From: Marinilactibacillus piezotolerans
GTDB lineage: Bacteria > Bacillota > Bacilli > Lactobacillales > Carnobacteriaceae_A
Assembly: GCF_900114235.1 (NCBI RefSeq)
Contig: NZ_FOSJ01000003.1
Span: 1 to 64,000 of the forward strand
DNA: 64,000 nucleotides
Direction: 5' to 3'
Part shown: in pieces, positions 18,917-27,214 of the stretch
How positions within the stretch are numbered: the stretch's first letter is position 1
Layout: each line of letters begins with the position of its first letter
Position numbers and translations under genes: made by a program
Notes under the pieces: model-generated
Seen by the model: the letters and a program-made list of their open reading frames with translations, nothing else
Databases searched by the model: none
Told to the model about the DNA's origin: nothing

Positions 18917-20806
18917 TTAATTTCTGACTAAATGCGAAGACTGAACTTTCATGCGTTTCATTCTTTCTTTTGTTCGTTGACGTTTTTGTTCGGTCCGCAT
19001 GCGTTTTTCTGCTTCTGTATCCACATGATAATAAACCACGAAACCATTCTCATGAAGAACCGCTTGATTGTCATAATGAACTGTTGCTGCCTCCAAAGAT
19101 AATACGGCATCCCTCGGGAGCATATCTAAAAAGGCATCGTCTTTGTCTTGATTGAAATAAAAAATCAATGATTCATTTCCTAATGTTCGTTTGAATCCAA
19201 TTAATTGTTCATCGTCTCGAACATCATGCCATTCGACTTCTCCATAGGTCAGAATCTTCTGATAATGTTTTCTAAAAGCAATTAGGTTCTTTGTAAAATC
19301 CAACATCTCTTGGTCTTGTAGCTCTTCCTCCCATATCATACATTTTCTACAATCAGGATCCATTTCTCCATAAAGACCGATTTCCGTTCCATAAAAAATA
19401 CACGGTGTTCCTTTTTGTGCAAACATAAAAGCAAGTGCTGATTTAACCAGTTCTTTATCGCCTTTAGCTTTTGTCAATAAACGAGGTGTATCATGCGAAT
19501 CTAATAAATTAAACATCACTTCCGATGTTTGCTGTCTGTATAACATCATTTGAGCATTCAAGCCAGATACCATTCTTGATGGTGTGATGATTTTTTTCAA
19601 AAAGTAGTTTTCAATGTTGTCATTAAACGCATAGTTCATGACTGCATGAAACTCGTCTCCGTTCAACCATTTTTGTGACGAATGCCAGATTTCACCAAGA
19701 ATATAGATATCCTCTTTCACTGCAGTTGTTTCTTTGAAGAACTTTTTCCAAAAGAAATGATCCACTTCATTGGCAACATCCAAGCGCCATCCGTCAATAT
19801 CAAAGGCTTCTATCCAGTATTTTGCAATAGCCAATAGATAGTCCTGTACTTCTTGGTTTTCTGTATTCAATTTCGGCATATGTCCAGTAAATGCAAAGGT
19901 TTCATAGTTAACTCGTCCAACATCTTCTAACTCCTCTGTCGTCAAGTCACCAAGATTATCGACAGGGAAGCTGTGTATATAAAACCAATCTTTATATTTA
20001 GACGCTTCTTGATGCTTCAATACATCTTGCCATTGTGGTGAATGCCAGCCTAGATGGTTGAAGACAGCATCCAGCATAATCTTGATGCCCCTTTCGTGTG
20101 CTTTATCAACTAACTCTTTAAAGGTTTCCTTGTCTCCAAATCCAGGATCAACCTCGTAATAATCGATTGTATCGTATTTATGATTAGAAGAGGCTTTGAA
20201 GATCGGACAGAGATAGATCCCATTGATCCCTAGATCTTCTAAATAGTCCAATCTGTTAATCAAACCTCTTAAATCTCCACCATAAAAGTCATCACGCGAT
20301 GGGTTCTCTTTATCTCCCCACGGTAATGTTCCTTCAGGATCAATAGAGGCATCGCCATTTTCAAAACGATCCGGAAATACTTGATACCAGATTGTATTCT
20401 TCACCCATTCAGGTGCTTTGAATGCATCGATTTCGTGGATATAGGGAATTCTAAAATAAAAACTAGCCTCTTGTAAAAAGGCTTCATCATAGGGATAAAC
20501 ACCTTGATCCGAATAGAATACTTCAATCCCATCTCGACCAGTTACGTGGAATCCATAAGACATACGATTGGTTTGCTCATGTGTATCAATTAGCCAGTAA
20601 TCATGTAAATTCGTACTCGCAATTTTTCGCATTTCTTTTCCATTCTCATACCATTTGTCACCTTCAATTGTGTATGGATCTCCACTTAACAGTTCGACTT
20701 GTGCAACGTCGCCTGCTTGTGTTCTTAGACGGATATGGAAGTGATCTTTTTCGTATAAATAGGCATGTTCACTTTCTGTTCGATGGTACAGTGCTGCTGT
20801 ATTCAT
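18917..20806 (-). CDS. Neopullulanase / maltogenic amylase-type hydrolase (GH13 subfamily 20), copy 1
   Basis: A 629-residue GH13_20 enzyme with an N-terminal beta-sandwich and a catalytic barrel: nucleophile Asp343 (GWRLDVANEVDH), acid/base Glu372 (LGEIWH) and the transition-state Asp of LDSHDTPRL. It is longer than its neighbour mainly because of an Arg/Lys-rich C-terminal tail of about 30 residues (EKRMRTEQKRQRTKERMKRM), which is unusual and might bind polyanions or glycogen-like material; that is speculation. No signal peptide. It lies 14 bases downstream of the first gene of the operon. Confidence 0.9.
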   Translation of the reverse strand: MNTAALYHRTESEHAYLYEKDHFHIRLRTQAGDVAQVELLSGDPYTIEGDKWYENGKEMRKIASTNLHDYWLIDTHEQTNRMSYGFHVTGRDGIEVFYSDQGVYPYDEAFLQEASFYFRIPYIHEIDAFKAPEWVKNTIWYQVFPDRFENGDASIDPEGTLPWGDKENPSRDDFYGGDLRGLINRLDYLEDLGINGIYLCPIFKASSNHKYDTIDYYEVDPGFGDKETFKELVDKAHERGIKIMLDAVFNHLGWHSPQWQDVLKHQEASKYKDWFYIHSFPVDNLGDLTTEELEDVGRVNYETFAFTGHMPKLNTENQEVQDYLLAIAKYWIEAFDIDGWRLDVANEVDHFFWKKFFKETTAVKEDIYILGEIWHSSQKWLNGDEFHAVMNYAFNDNIENYFLKKIITPSRMVSGLNAQMMLYRQQTSEVMFNLLDSHDTPRLLTKAKGDKELVKSALAFMFAQKGTPCIFYGTEIGLYGEMDPDCRKCMIWEEELQDQEMLDFTKNLIAFRKHYQKILTYGEVEWHDVRDDEQLIGFKRTLGNESLIFYFNQDKDDAFLDMLPRDAVLSLEAATVHYDNQAVLHENGFVVYYHVDTEAEKRMRTEQKRQRTKERMKRMKVQSSHLVRN

Positions 20807-20820
20807 TGTATTGACTCCCT

Positions 20821-22512
20821 TTATAATGTAGTTTTGATAACAAGCGAAGCGTAAGGTGATAGCCTAATTGTTCCTTCACCATAGCTGTACTTTCCGACGA
20901 TCAGTACGGCATCTTGATCAGAAAACAACGGTAAGTCGATTTCACTTTCTTGAGTTTCACCGCTTAAATTGGACAAAACGAAGGCTTGTTCATTTTCATA
21001 GACTCGTCTATAAGACATGATCGGACTTTTAGAAACTAGCATTTCATAGGCTCCATGGGTAAATAATGCCTTTTTTTTCACTTGAATTAGCCGCTTGTAA
21101 AATGTCAGAATACTTGAAGGGTCTACTTCTTGTACAGCAACGTTGTACATTCTTTCTTGATTCACGCCACTCCAAGGCTCTACGGTAGAAAATCCAGCAA
21201 ATCGTTCATCATTCCACTGCATGGCACCTCTACTTGCATTGATACTGATCGAACTTAAATAATTTCGCGCTTCCTCTTTGGAAATTCCTCTATCCAGTAA
21301 CGTTGTATACACTTCATGAATGCGTTCGATGCGCGTATTTTCCCAGCGTTTCAATTCGAGGTTCTTCATACCAATTTCTTCTCCATTCAGCATAACTGGT
21401 ACGCCACGTTGAAGATACATAACTACTGCAAGTGTTTTGGCACTTTCTTCTCTAAACTCCGTTGGATCCCCTAGTCGAGAAACAGCTCGCTGCATATCAT
21501 GATTGTTCAAGTAAAGTGTCATTTCACTGACTTCTCCAACCTTACGCTGCCACTCATCCATCACTTGTTTAAAAGCTGTGACATTTAATTTACCTTCTTG
21601 ACTTTCTAACGGAAAACGGTTATCCTTCTTCTTTTCATCCATTGGAAAGTATTTGAAGGATACGATAGAGTCACACGCTTTACCTTTTGGAAACGTATAG
21701 TTTACGGCTCTTTCTGGAACTGCGGATGCGGCTTCTCCTAAGAGATAAGCATTTGGATATGTTTCCCGAATGCGCGCAGAAAACTCTCTCAGGTAGTTAT
21801 CTACCTGAGGCAAATTAGCAAAAAATTCTTCTGCACTAACTAATTTACCAGGATCTGCATAGCGAGCATCAGGATAGCCAGCCGCTTTTTCCATATGGAT
21901 AAAAGCATCCAGTCTATATCCGTCAATGCCCTTATCGAGCCAAAATTCCGCTACTTTAATCATTTCTTTTCGCACGGCTTCATTCTGCCAATTCAAATCT
22001 GGCATCTCTTTATCAAAAAGATGGAAATAATAAGCACCTGTTTCAGATTCTTTCTCCCATACCGATCCCCCAAAAAAAGATTTCCAATTATTTGGCAACT
22101 TTTCTTTTTCCTCTTCTTCCTTCCATATGTAATAGTCCCTGTAGGGATTATCTGGTCCTTTAAGTGCTTCTTGAAACCAGTAATGTTTAGAAGAAGTATG
22201 ATTTAGTACAAGATCAAATAAAATTTTAAGTCCTCTTTTATGTGCTTCATCAATTAATCTTGCAACTAAGGTCATATTGCCATATTGTGGATCAACCGTA
22301 TAATAATCAGATATATCATACCCGTTATCCACATGTGGAGAAGTGAAAATTGGATTCAGCCAAATCGCCGTTACACCCAATTCTTTTATATAATCGAGTC
22401 GCTGAATTACTCCATTTAAATCCCCAATGCCATCATGATTTGTATCCAAAAAACTTTTCGGATAAATCTGATAAATAATTTCTTCACTATTTATCTGTGT
22501 ATTTCCCATCAA
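20821..22512 (-). CDS. malL: Alpha-glucosidase, GH13 subfamily 31, probably alpha-1,4-preferring
   Basis: A 563-residue intracellular GH13_31 enzyme and the first gene of the mal cluster. Catalytic residues are Asp202 (GYRLDAF), Glu260 (LLGEA) and the Asp of NNHDMQR. Ala203 follows the nucleophile; in this subfamily Ala there goes with alpha-1,4 and Val with alpha-1,6 specificity, so this enzyme and DexB at the operon's end probably divide the linkages between them. GGAGGG lies close before the ATG. Transcription probably starts inside the cre site 10-25 bases upstream of the start codon, giving a very short leader. The malL symbol is by analogy only. Confidence 0.88.
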   Translation of the reverse strand: MMGNTQINSEEIIYQIYPKSFLDTNHDGIGDLNGVIQRLDYIKELGVTAIWLNPIFTSPHVDNGYDISDYYTVDPQYGNMTLVARLIDEAHKRGLKILFDLVLNHTSSKHYWFQEALKGPDNPYRDYYIWKEEEEKEKLPNNWKSFFGGSVWEKESETGAYYFHLFDKEMPDLNWQNEAVRKEMIKVAEFWLDKGIDGYRLDAFIHMEKAAGYPDARYADPGKLVSAEEFFANLPQVDNYLREFSARIRETYPNAYLLGEAASAVPERAVNYTFPKGKACDSIVSFKYFPMDEKKKDNRFPLESQEGKLNVTAFKQVMDEWQRKVGEVSEMTLYLNNHDMQRAVSRLGDPTEFREESAKTLAVVMYLQRGVPVMLNGEEIGMKNLELKRWENTRIERIHEVYTTLLDRGISKEEARNYLSSISINASRGAMQWNDERFAGFSTVEPWSGVNQERMYNVAVQEVDPSSILTFYKRLIQVKKKALFTHGAYEMLVSKSPIMSYRRVYENEQAFVLSNLSGETQESEIDLPLFSDQDAVLIVGKYSYGEGTIRLSPYASLVIKTTL

Positions 22513-22522
22513 ATCCCTCCTG

Positions 22523-22537
22523 TTGAAGCGGTTTCAA
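22523..22537 (-). promoter_or_regulatory. cre (CcpA) site at the mal operon start
   Basis: TTGAAGCGGTTTCAA is a near-perfect palindrome of the CcpA type. It covers the expected transcription start just before the ribosome binding site of malL, which suits roadblock repression by CcpA. Confidence 0.75.
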
Positions 22538-22541
22538 TATT

Positions 22542-22569
22542 ATTCTAGCATCTACTTTAAAAGAAACAA
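22542..22569 (-). promoter_or_regulatory. mal operon promoter
   Basis: On the minus strand -35 TTGTTT (22564-22569) and -10 TAGAAT (22542-22547) are 16 bases apart, the same spacer as at the malE promoter. The weak -35 would suit an activator-dependent promoter. Confidence 0.65.
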
Positions 22570-22581
22570 GGTAATCTTTGT

Positions 22582-22595
22582 TGTTACCGTTAACA
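22582..22595. promoter_or_regulatory. MalR-type operator upstream of the mal operon
   Basis: TGTTACCGTTAACA is a near-palindrome of the LacI-family type (arms TGTTA/TAACA). It begins 12 bases upstream of the -35 hexamer, exactly as the similar site does at malE (17097-17110). Confidence 0.65.
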
Positions 22596-22623
22596 GAAAA
22601 AACCAGCGCTTATGAGCGCTGGT
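22596..22623 (-). terminator. Terminator of malR
   Basis: ACCAGCGCT and AGCGCTGGT form a perfect 9-bp stem with a TATG loop. On the minus strand a T-run (TTTTTT) follows directly, separating malR from the mal operon promoter. Confidence 0.9.
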
Positions 22624-22648
22624 TTCATTTGACCATTTTTATAACCAT

Positions 22649-23608
22649 TTAAACAAAGGGGTCTCTAGTGGTGCCACCCAGTTTTAATTCCGTTTCAAAA
22701 ATGGCGTTTTCTTGTGGAAGACCAGCTGCATTGACTTTATTTAGTACCAATTGAGCAGCTGCAACACCCATTTCATCAAGTGACTGCTTGAGTGTGGTGA
22801 GAAATGGATAAGCAATTTGATCTAGAAAGACACCATCGTGTCCAATAATACCAAACTCTTCTGGAATTTCCCCACCTCTTTCTTTCAGTTCTCTACTGAT
22901 CCCTAAAGCAAGTCGATCTGAAGCACAAATAAATAATGTATTCGGCTCGAAATTTGTCCAGTTTTCCTTAATAAATATTGCTGCATAACGAGATCGATTT
23001 TCCAGTTTAACCACTTGCTGCTCTAAGCCGAAACGCGCCATCGCAAGTCGATAACCTTTCTCTCTGGAACGAGCAAAAGGCTCTGCAACATCCATCCCCA
23101 CAAAGATAATCGTTTCGTAATTGAGCATCACCCCGTACTCTACAGCTCTTTCAATACTTTTTTGATTATTACTGTCTACAAAATCATAACCATGCGTATT
23201 CTCTCCAAACAGCACCATAGGCTTATCAAGTGTATTCAACCATTCATAGTCTGCTTCTCTCATACCACAGACAATGTAACCATCAGAATCTCCTATTTTC
23301 GTATTTCGTTTCGTAACCAATTGCAGACCATATGAATGCTTATCTAATTCATTGGCGATTCCGACAAGTAGCTGCATATAATAAGGCTCAACATAATCCA
23401 TTTCCTCTAAAATCAATAATTTAATGATTTGAGTACGATTGTTTGCCAACGCTTTGGCCATCACATTGGGTTTATAATTCAATTCTTTCATCGCGGCATG
23501 AACCATTAGTTTCAGTTCATCGGTTACTTGATCAGGATGGTTGATCACTCTAGAAACTGTCATTTTAGAAACATTGGCTTTTTTTGCCACATCATTTAGT
23601 GTTGGCAA
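22649..23608 (-). CDS. malR: LacI-family maltose regulator MalR
   Basis: A 319-residue LacI/GalR-family regulator: a helix-turn-helix at residues 1-22 (TLNDVAKKANVSKMTVSRVIN), a hinge with YKPNVMAKALANNRT, and a periplasmic-binding-like effector domain. A longer frame opens at ATG 23617, but its ribosome binding site (GAAAGGAG) abuts that ATG with no spacing and sits 9 bases before a TTG at 23608, so the protein probably starts MPTLNDVAKK. It lies directly upstream of the mal cluster in the same direction, separated by a terminator. Operators upstream of two promoters suggest it may activate them, as lactococcal MalR does, rather than repress. The effector is probably maltose. Confidence 0.9.
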   Translation of the reverse strand: MPTLNDVAKKANVSKMTVSRVINHPDQVTDELKLMVHAAMKELNYKPNVMAKALANNRTQIIKLLILEEMDYVEPYYMQLLVGIANELDKHSYGLQLVTKRNTKIGDSDGYIVCGMREADYEWLNTLDKPMVLFGENTHGYDFVDSNNQKSIERAVEYGVMLNYETIIFVGMDVAEPFARSREKGYRLAMARFGLEQQVVKLENRSRYAAIFIKENWTNFEPNTLFICASDRLALGISRELKERGGEIPEEFGIIGHDGVFLDQIAYPFLTTLKQSLDEMGVAAAQLVLNKVNAAGLPQENAIFETELKLGGTTRDPFV

Positions 23609-23987
23609 TAAGATCATCTCCTTTCTAATAATTCATCATCGTATAATTAGTGAATACTGATTTTTGTCTAATCTTTTCGTCCAATTAATTCTAGCACATC
23701 AGAATTAAGGTCGCTATAACTTGTAACATACTGACTCTTTATTCTCAGAATATTTTAAAGGAATCATTTTCATTACTACTTGATTTTTCATCACAAGTAC
23801 TTTATAACAAAACTAATATATTGACAAGTTATACTATCAGATGTCCCTTAGCGAATGAAGAACATTGGTTAAAGTCGAACGTACGTAAAAGTATTTATTT
23901 TATCCAAAAAGAGAGCTAGAATACTTGTTTCAAAACATAAAAACACCTTTAAAATAGTATAATCAAAAATACACCATCTCAAAAATC
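23609..23987. other. Upstream region of malR without a recognisable gene
   Basis: AT-rich sequence carrying the malR ribosome binding site and presumably its promoter. No convincing gene is visible; short open frames here have no ribosome binding sites. Confidence 0.5.
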
Positions 23988-24011
23988 GGTTCTCTGTCAA
24001 ACAACGTTGAT
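23988..24011 (+). repeat. Right terminal inverted repeat of the ISL3 remnant
   Basis: GGTTCT, ten bases, then ACGTTG followed by a GAGAA-containing stretch; matches the reverse complement of 24405-24428 in the fixed positions and in spacing. Confidence 0.65.
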
Positions 24012-24062
24012 AGAGAACAAAGTCAAACAGTAATAGATTTTGGAAGAGGATGTACAACGAGC

Positions 24063-24300
24063 TTACGCTGCTGTATGTTCTCTTTCTTTTTCTATCATTT
24101 TGATTTTATTTCTGATTGTTTTTAAATTGAAGTGCAGGATAATGCGATTTTTATAGTGAATAAAGTTCCCATAGCCATAGGCTACCCGGTTCAATACCTT
24201 TCTTTTGTTTATGTATGCCGTAAGACACGCAGTTATCTTCGAAAATCATATTTTTGTCTTGAATATCCAGTACTTTTTGCATATCATTTGATGTAGGCAA
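24063..24300 (-). pseudogene. ISL3-family transposase, internally deleted and frameshifted
   Basis: From a TTG at 24300 with AGGAGG 7 bases upstream, the frame encodes PTSNDMQKVLDIQDKNMIF and then ENCVSYGIHKQKK, the typical ISL3 N-terminus (ixxLLxIxDKNIxFdENCV). The frame then shifts: in another frame the same region reads KVLNRVAYGYGNFIHYKNRI, followed by ILHFNLKT, the typical ISL3 C-terminus, ending at TAA 24063. The join is near 24190-24205. The zinc-binding region, helix-turn-helix and DDE core are missing. Family assignment is from memory of ISL3 termini, unsupported by search. Confidence 0.75.
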
Positions 24301-24380
24301 GTGAGTTCCTCCTAAGGATGTTTGGTTTTGGTCAACTATTATTCTACAGGAGAGCTCACTTGTTTTCTATTTTCTGAGAC

Positions 24381-24413
24381 AAAAAAAGACGCCAGTGATT
24401 TCTCACCAACGTC
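24381..24413 (-). terminator. Terminator inside the ISL3 remnant, also ending gntK
   Basis: On the minus strand GACGTTGGTGA, a GAAA tetraloop and TCACTGGCGTC form a stem followed by TTTTTTT. It overlaps the inner part of the left inverted repeat. It is positioned to shield the transposase gene from incoming transcription and is now the only evident terminator after gntK. Confidence 0.8.
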
Positions 24414-24486
24414 ATATATTATAGAACCCTTTTATATAAGAAAATAACTAGATATAAAGTATACTCGCCTTTTTGACGTATATCCT

Positions 24487-26028
24487 TTAAATTCTGTTTG
24501 TATACTGATTCTGAAAATCTACTACAGCTTCATATTCTTGTTCATATAATCGACTCAAACGAATAAAGATCGGCAGCAGTTCTTTATATACTAATCCTTT
24601 TTCTTTATCTGGGTGATTAATGGTTCTTGTTTTGACCATCTTTTTAACTTCAGATAAGTCATCAATTTCTCCCATTGCATACAAGCCTAAGATTGCTGCG
24701 CCTAGACAGGCACTTTCGACAGTTTCAGGTACGTGGACTTCCTGTCCAAAAATATCTGCGACCATTTGTCTCCAGACAGCCGAATGTGCAAATCCTCCGG
24801 TTGCTCGGACTTCTTTTGGAGTACCGATCAACTCTTCTAACGCTAAAAGAACCATATATATATTCATATTGATTCCTTCAAGCACAGCACGCATCATATG
24901 TTCGCGCTTATGATGCATGGCCAGTCCAAAGAATGATCCTCTAGCATTAGCATTCCAAGATGGCGCTCTTTCTCCAGATAAATACGGATGAAACAGCAAT
25001 CCTTCAGATCCGGCTGCTACTTGATCTATGCGGTCAGTGATTAGGTCGTAGGGGTTCTGATTTTGTTCTTTTGCTATCTTGACTTCCTCAGAACAAAATT
25101 CATCTCTCAACCATCTTAGTACCATTCCCCCATTATTAACGGGACCACCAATGACCCAGTGGTTTTCAGTTAGAGCATAGCAAAATGTTCGTCCCTTTTC
25201 GTCGGTGACTGGTTTATCTGTTACTGTTCTAATCGCACCACTTGTGCCGATTGTTATCGCTACTTCACCAGGCATCACAGCATCTACACCGAGATTAGCT
25301 AGACATCCATCATTCGCTCCTATAATAAAAGGAACTTCTGAACTTATACCCATTTCATCAGCAAGTATTGGGGCTATACCTTTATATTGAGATGTAGTAG
25401 GTACCAGCTTAGAAAGCTGATCTGGACCAATTCCCGCAATTTCTAACGCTTCAGCATCCCACTCCATTGTGTAGATATTTAAAAGCCCAGTTGCCGAAGC
25501 GATGGAATGATCTACTACGTACTCATTAAAAAATGCTTTAAATACATATTCTTTAATTCCTATAAATTTAGCAGTTTGTTTGAATATATTCGGCTTTTCT
25601 TCTCTAATCCAGCTAATGTTAGTCAAAGGAGACATAGGATGGATTGGTGTCCCCGTTTTTTTATATAATTCTAATCCTGTTTGTTTTTTTATTTTCTCTG
25701 CATATGGTTCGCTTCTTTGATCTGCCCAAGTAATGGAAGGTGTCAATGGATTTCCTTCTTTATCCACTGCAATCACACTGTGCATAGCTGCACTAAATGA
25801 AATTAATTTCAAAGCATTTTTATCGATTTCACTTCTTTTCATTACAGTTCTGATTGATTCTTTTACTGCCTCAAGTATTTCTTTCGGATCTTGTTCAGCA
25901 GCCCCTGGTTCTGGTACATTCAGTGGATACTCTACTGAAGATTGCTGAAATGCATTCCCTTTAAGATCAAATAAAACAGCTTTCGTACTAGTCGTTCCTA
26001 TATCTACACCAAGCATGTAAGATTTCAC
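24487..26028 (-). CDS. gntK: Gluconokinase (FGGY family)
   Basis: A 513-residue FGGY-family sugar kinase. The N-terminal phosphate motif is GVDIGTTSTKAVLFD (8-22), followed by AMHSVIAVD and TWADQRS typical of gluconate kinases, and the C-terminal ATP motif region GGFAHSAVWRQMVADIFG. It phosphorylates D-gluconate to 6-phosphogluconate. It lies downstream of, and in line with, an NAD-type 6-phosphogluconate dehydrogenase gene (141-base gap), which takes the product. No gluconate permease gene adjoins, so uptake would rely on another transporter. Within FGGY, gluconate is the best guess from sequence and context; xylulose is less likely. Confidence 0.88.
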   Translation of the reverse strand: MKSYMLGVDIGTTSTKAVLFDLKGNAFQQSSVEYPLNVPEPGAAEQDPKEILEAVKESIRTVMKRSEIDKNALKLISFSAAMHSVIAVDKEGNPLTPSITWADQRSEPYAEKIKKQTGLELYKKTGTPIHPMSPLTNISWIREEKPNIFKQTAKFIGIKEYVFKAFFNEYVVDHSIASATGLLNIYTMEWDAEALEIAGIGPDQLSKLVPTTSQYKGIAPILADEMGISSEVPFIIGANDGCLANLGVDAVMPGEVAITIGTSGAIRTVTDKPVTDEKGRTFCYALTENHWVIGGPVNNGGMVLRWLRDEFCSEEVKIAKEQNQNPYDLITDRIDQVAAGSEGLLFHPYLSGERAPSWNANARGSFFGLAMHHKREHMMRAVLEGINMNIYMVLLALEELIGTPKEVRATGGFAHSAVWRQMVADIFGQEVHVPETVESACLGAAILGLYAMGEIDDLSEVKKMVKTRTINHPDKEKGLVYKELLPIFIRLSRLYEQEYEAVVDFQNQYTNRI

Positions 26029-26169
26029 ATTGATTTTCCTCTCTAGTAACGATATTTTATAATCGCACTATCAATTCACTTTTCTTTATTTAATTCTTAT
26101 TTAAGCTTAACTCTAATATCGATTTCTGTCCATGCAAAATATGCGGACTATGGCTTATACCAAGTAGTC

Positions 26170-27066
26170 TCACTGCTTTTCAACTGCATGTCCTCCAAAC
26201 TGATTTCTTAAAGAGGCAACAACTTTTCCACTAAAAGAATTGCTTTCTAAAGAGCGATTTCTCATCATCAAAGATAAAGCAATAACAGGCGCAGCAGTCT
26301 CTAATTCCAATGCTGTTTCTACTGTCCATTTTCCTTCTCCGGAAGCATGAACGATTCCTCTAATTTTATCTAATTTAGGATCTTCAGAAAAAGCAGACTC
26401 CATAAGTTCCATCAACCAAGACCGTATAACCGAACCATTATTCCAGACTCGCGCTACTTTTTCGTGATCAAAATCATACGTACTCTTTTCCAGAATATCG
26501 AACCCTTCGCTCATTGCTTGCATCATCCCATATTCTACTCCATTATGAACCATCTTCAAGAAATGACCACTTCCAGATTCACCTGTATACAAATATCCAT
26601 TTTCTACAGAAATGTCTTTGAAAATAGGTTCTATCTGATCGAATACTTCTTTATCTCCACCAATCATGGTACAAGCCCCTTCTCTTGCTCCTTCCATTCC
26701 CCCACTTGTACCAACATCAATATAAGATATACCTTTATTTTTTAAATCATGATATCGTTTAACAGTATCTTTATAGTTACTGTTTCCACCGTCTATCAGA
26801 ATATCTTCTTCAGATAGATACGGTTTCAAATCAACTATCAATTTTTCGGTAATTTCTCCTGCAGGAACCATCATCCAAATAATTTTTTTGCCATCCAATT
26901 GTTTAAATACTTTTTGAATACTCGTTGCACCTTTTGCACCTACTGCTTCAGCTTGCTCAACTAAATTATGATCAATATCAAAAGCTACCACTTCATGTTT
27001 GTGGTCTAACAAATTCTGCATTAGATTAAATCCCATTTTTCCAAGTCCTAAAATTGCTAATTTCAT
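26170..27066 (-). CDS. gntZ: 6-phosphogluconate dehydrogenase, decarboxylating, short GntZ/YqeC type (copy 1)
   Basis: A 298-residue short-form 6-phosphogluconate dehydrogenase, usually NAD-dependent. The Rossmann motif is GLGKMGFNLM (7-16), with IDGGNSNYKD near 95, the substrate motif SGGMEGAREGACTMIGG near 122 and the catalytic HNGVEYGMMQ near 172. It oxidises and decarboxylates 6-phosphogluconate to ribulose 5-phosphate. With gntK it forms a leftward pair diverging from an rpiR regulator. A close paralogue of equal length is encoded at 62794-63690 in the PTS operon. Confidence 0.93.
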   Translation of the reverse strand: MKLAILGLGKMGFNLMQNLLDHKHEVVAFDIDHNLVEQAEAVGAKGATSIQKVFKQLDGKKIIWMMVPAGEITEKLIVDLKPYLSEEDILIDGGNSNYKDTVKRYHDLKNKGISYIDVGTSGGMEGAREGACTMIGGDKEVFDQIEPIFKDISVENGYLYTGESGSGHFLKMVHNGVEYGMMQAMSEGFDILEKSTYDFDHEKVARVWNNGSVIRSWLMELMESAFSEDPKLDKIRGIVHASGEGKWTVETALELETAAPVIALSLMMRNRSLESNSFSGKVVASLRNQFGGHAVEKQ

Positions 27067-27141
27067 TTTAGCTACCTCCTGTAAAATTTTATTTCGTACA
27101 CTCAGTATATAAAAGAATATTATTTCTTACAAGTGATTTAT

Positions 27142-27156
27142 AGAAAAATATTTTCT
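27142..27156. promoter_or_regulatory. Candidate RpiR operator in the gntZ-rpiR divergent region
   Basis: AGAAAA-ATA-TTTTCT is a perfect 6-bp inverted repeat in the 148-base gap between divergent genes. Its core (AAAATATTTT) recurs inside the palindrome at 63755-63780 in the other 6-phosphogluconate dehydrogenase/RpiR locus. Confidence 0.4.
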
Positions 27157-27214
27157 TTTGTTTCTTTTCAATCTATAATTAGGGTAATCCCTAACAAAGG
27201 AGTTCGTTTAGACG

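Larger units (their letters stand above)
23988..24428 (-). mobile_element. Internally deleted ISL3-family element (about 440 bp, MITE-like)
   Basis: The element is bounded by imperfect inverted repeats: GGTTCT-N10-ACGTTG at 23988-24011 (plus strand) and the same arrangement on the minus strand at 24405-24428, followed by similar inner sequence ending in GAGAA. Between them lie a promoter-side hairpin, a ribosome binding site, and about 40 codons from the start and 45 codons from the end of an ISL3 transposase, fused out of frame. The missing centre includes all catalytic residues, so movement would need a transposase supplied in trans. No matching 8-bp target duplication was found at the ends. 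It sits between malR and gntK. Confidence 0.75.

Noticed and set aside
23609-23617. ATG start for malR
   Set aside because: The ribosome binding site touches this ATG; the TTG nine bases later has normal spacing and matches the usual LacI-family start.
23869-24057. 62-residue hydrophobic ORF on the minus strand
   Set aside because: It overlaps the end of the ISL3 remnant and flanking sequence, has no ribosome binding site and resembles no family.
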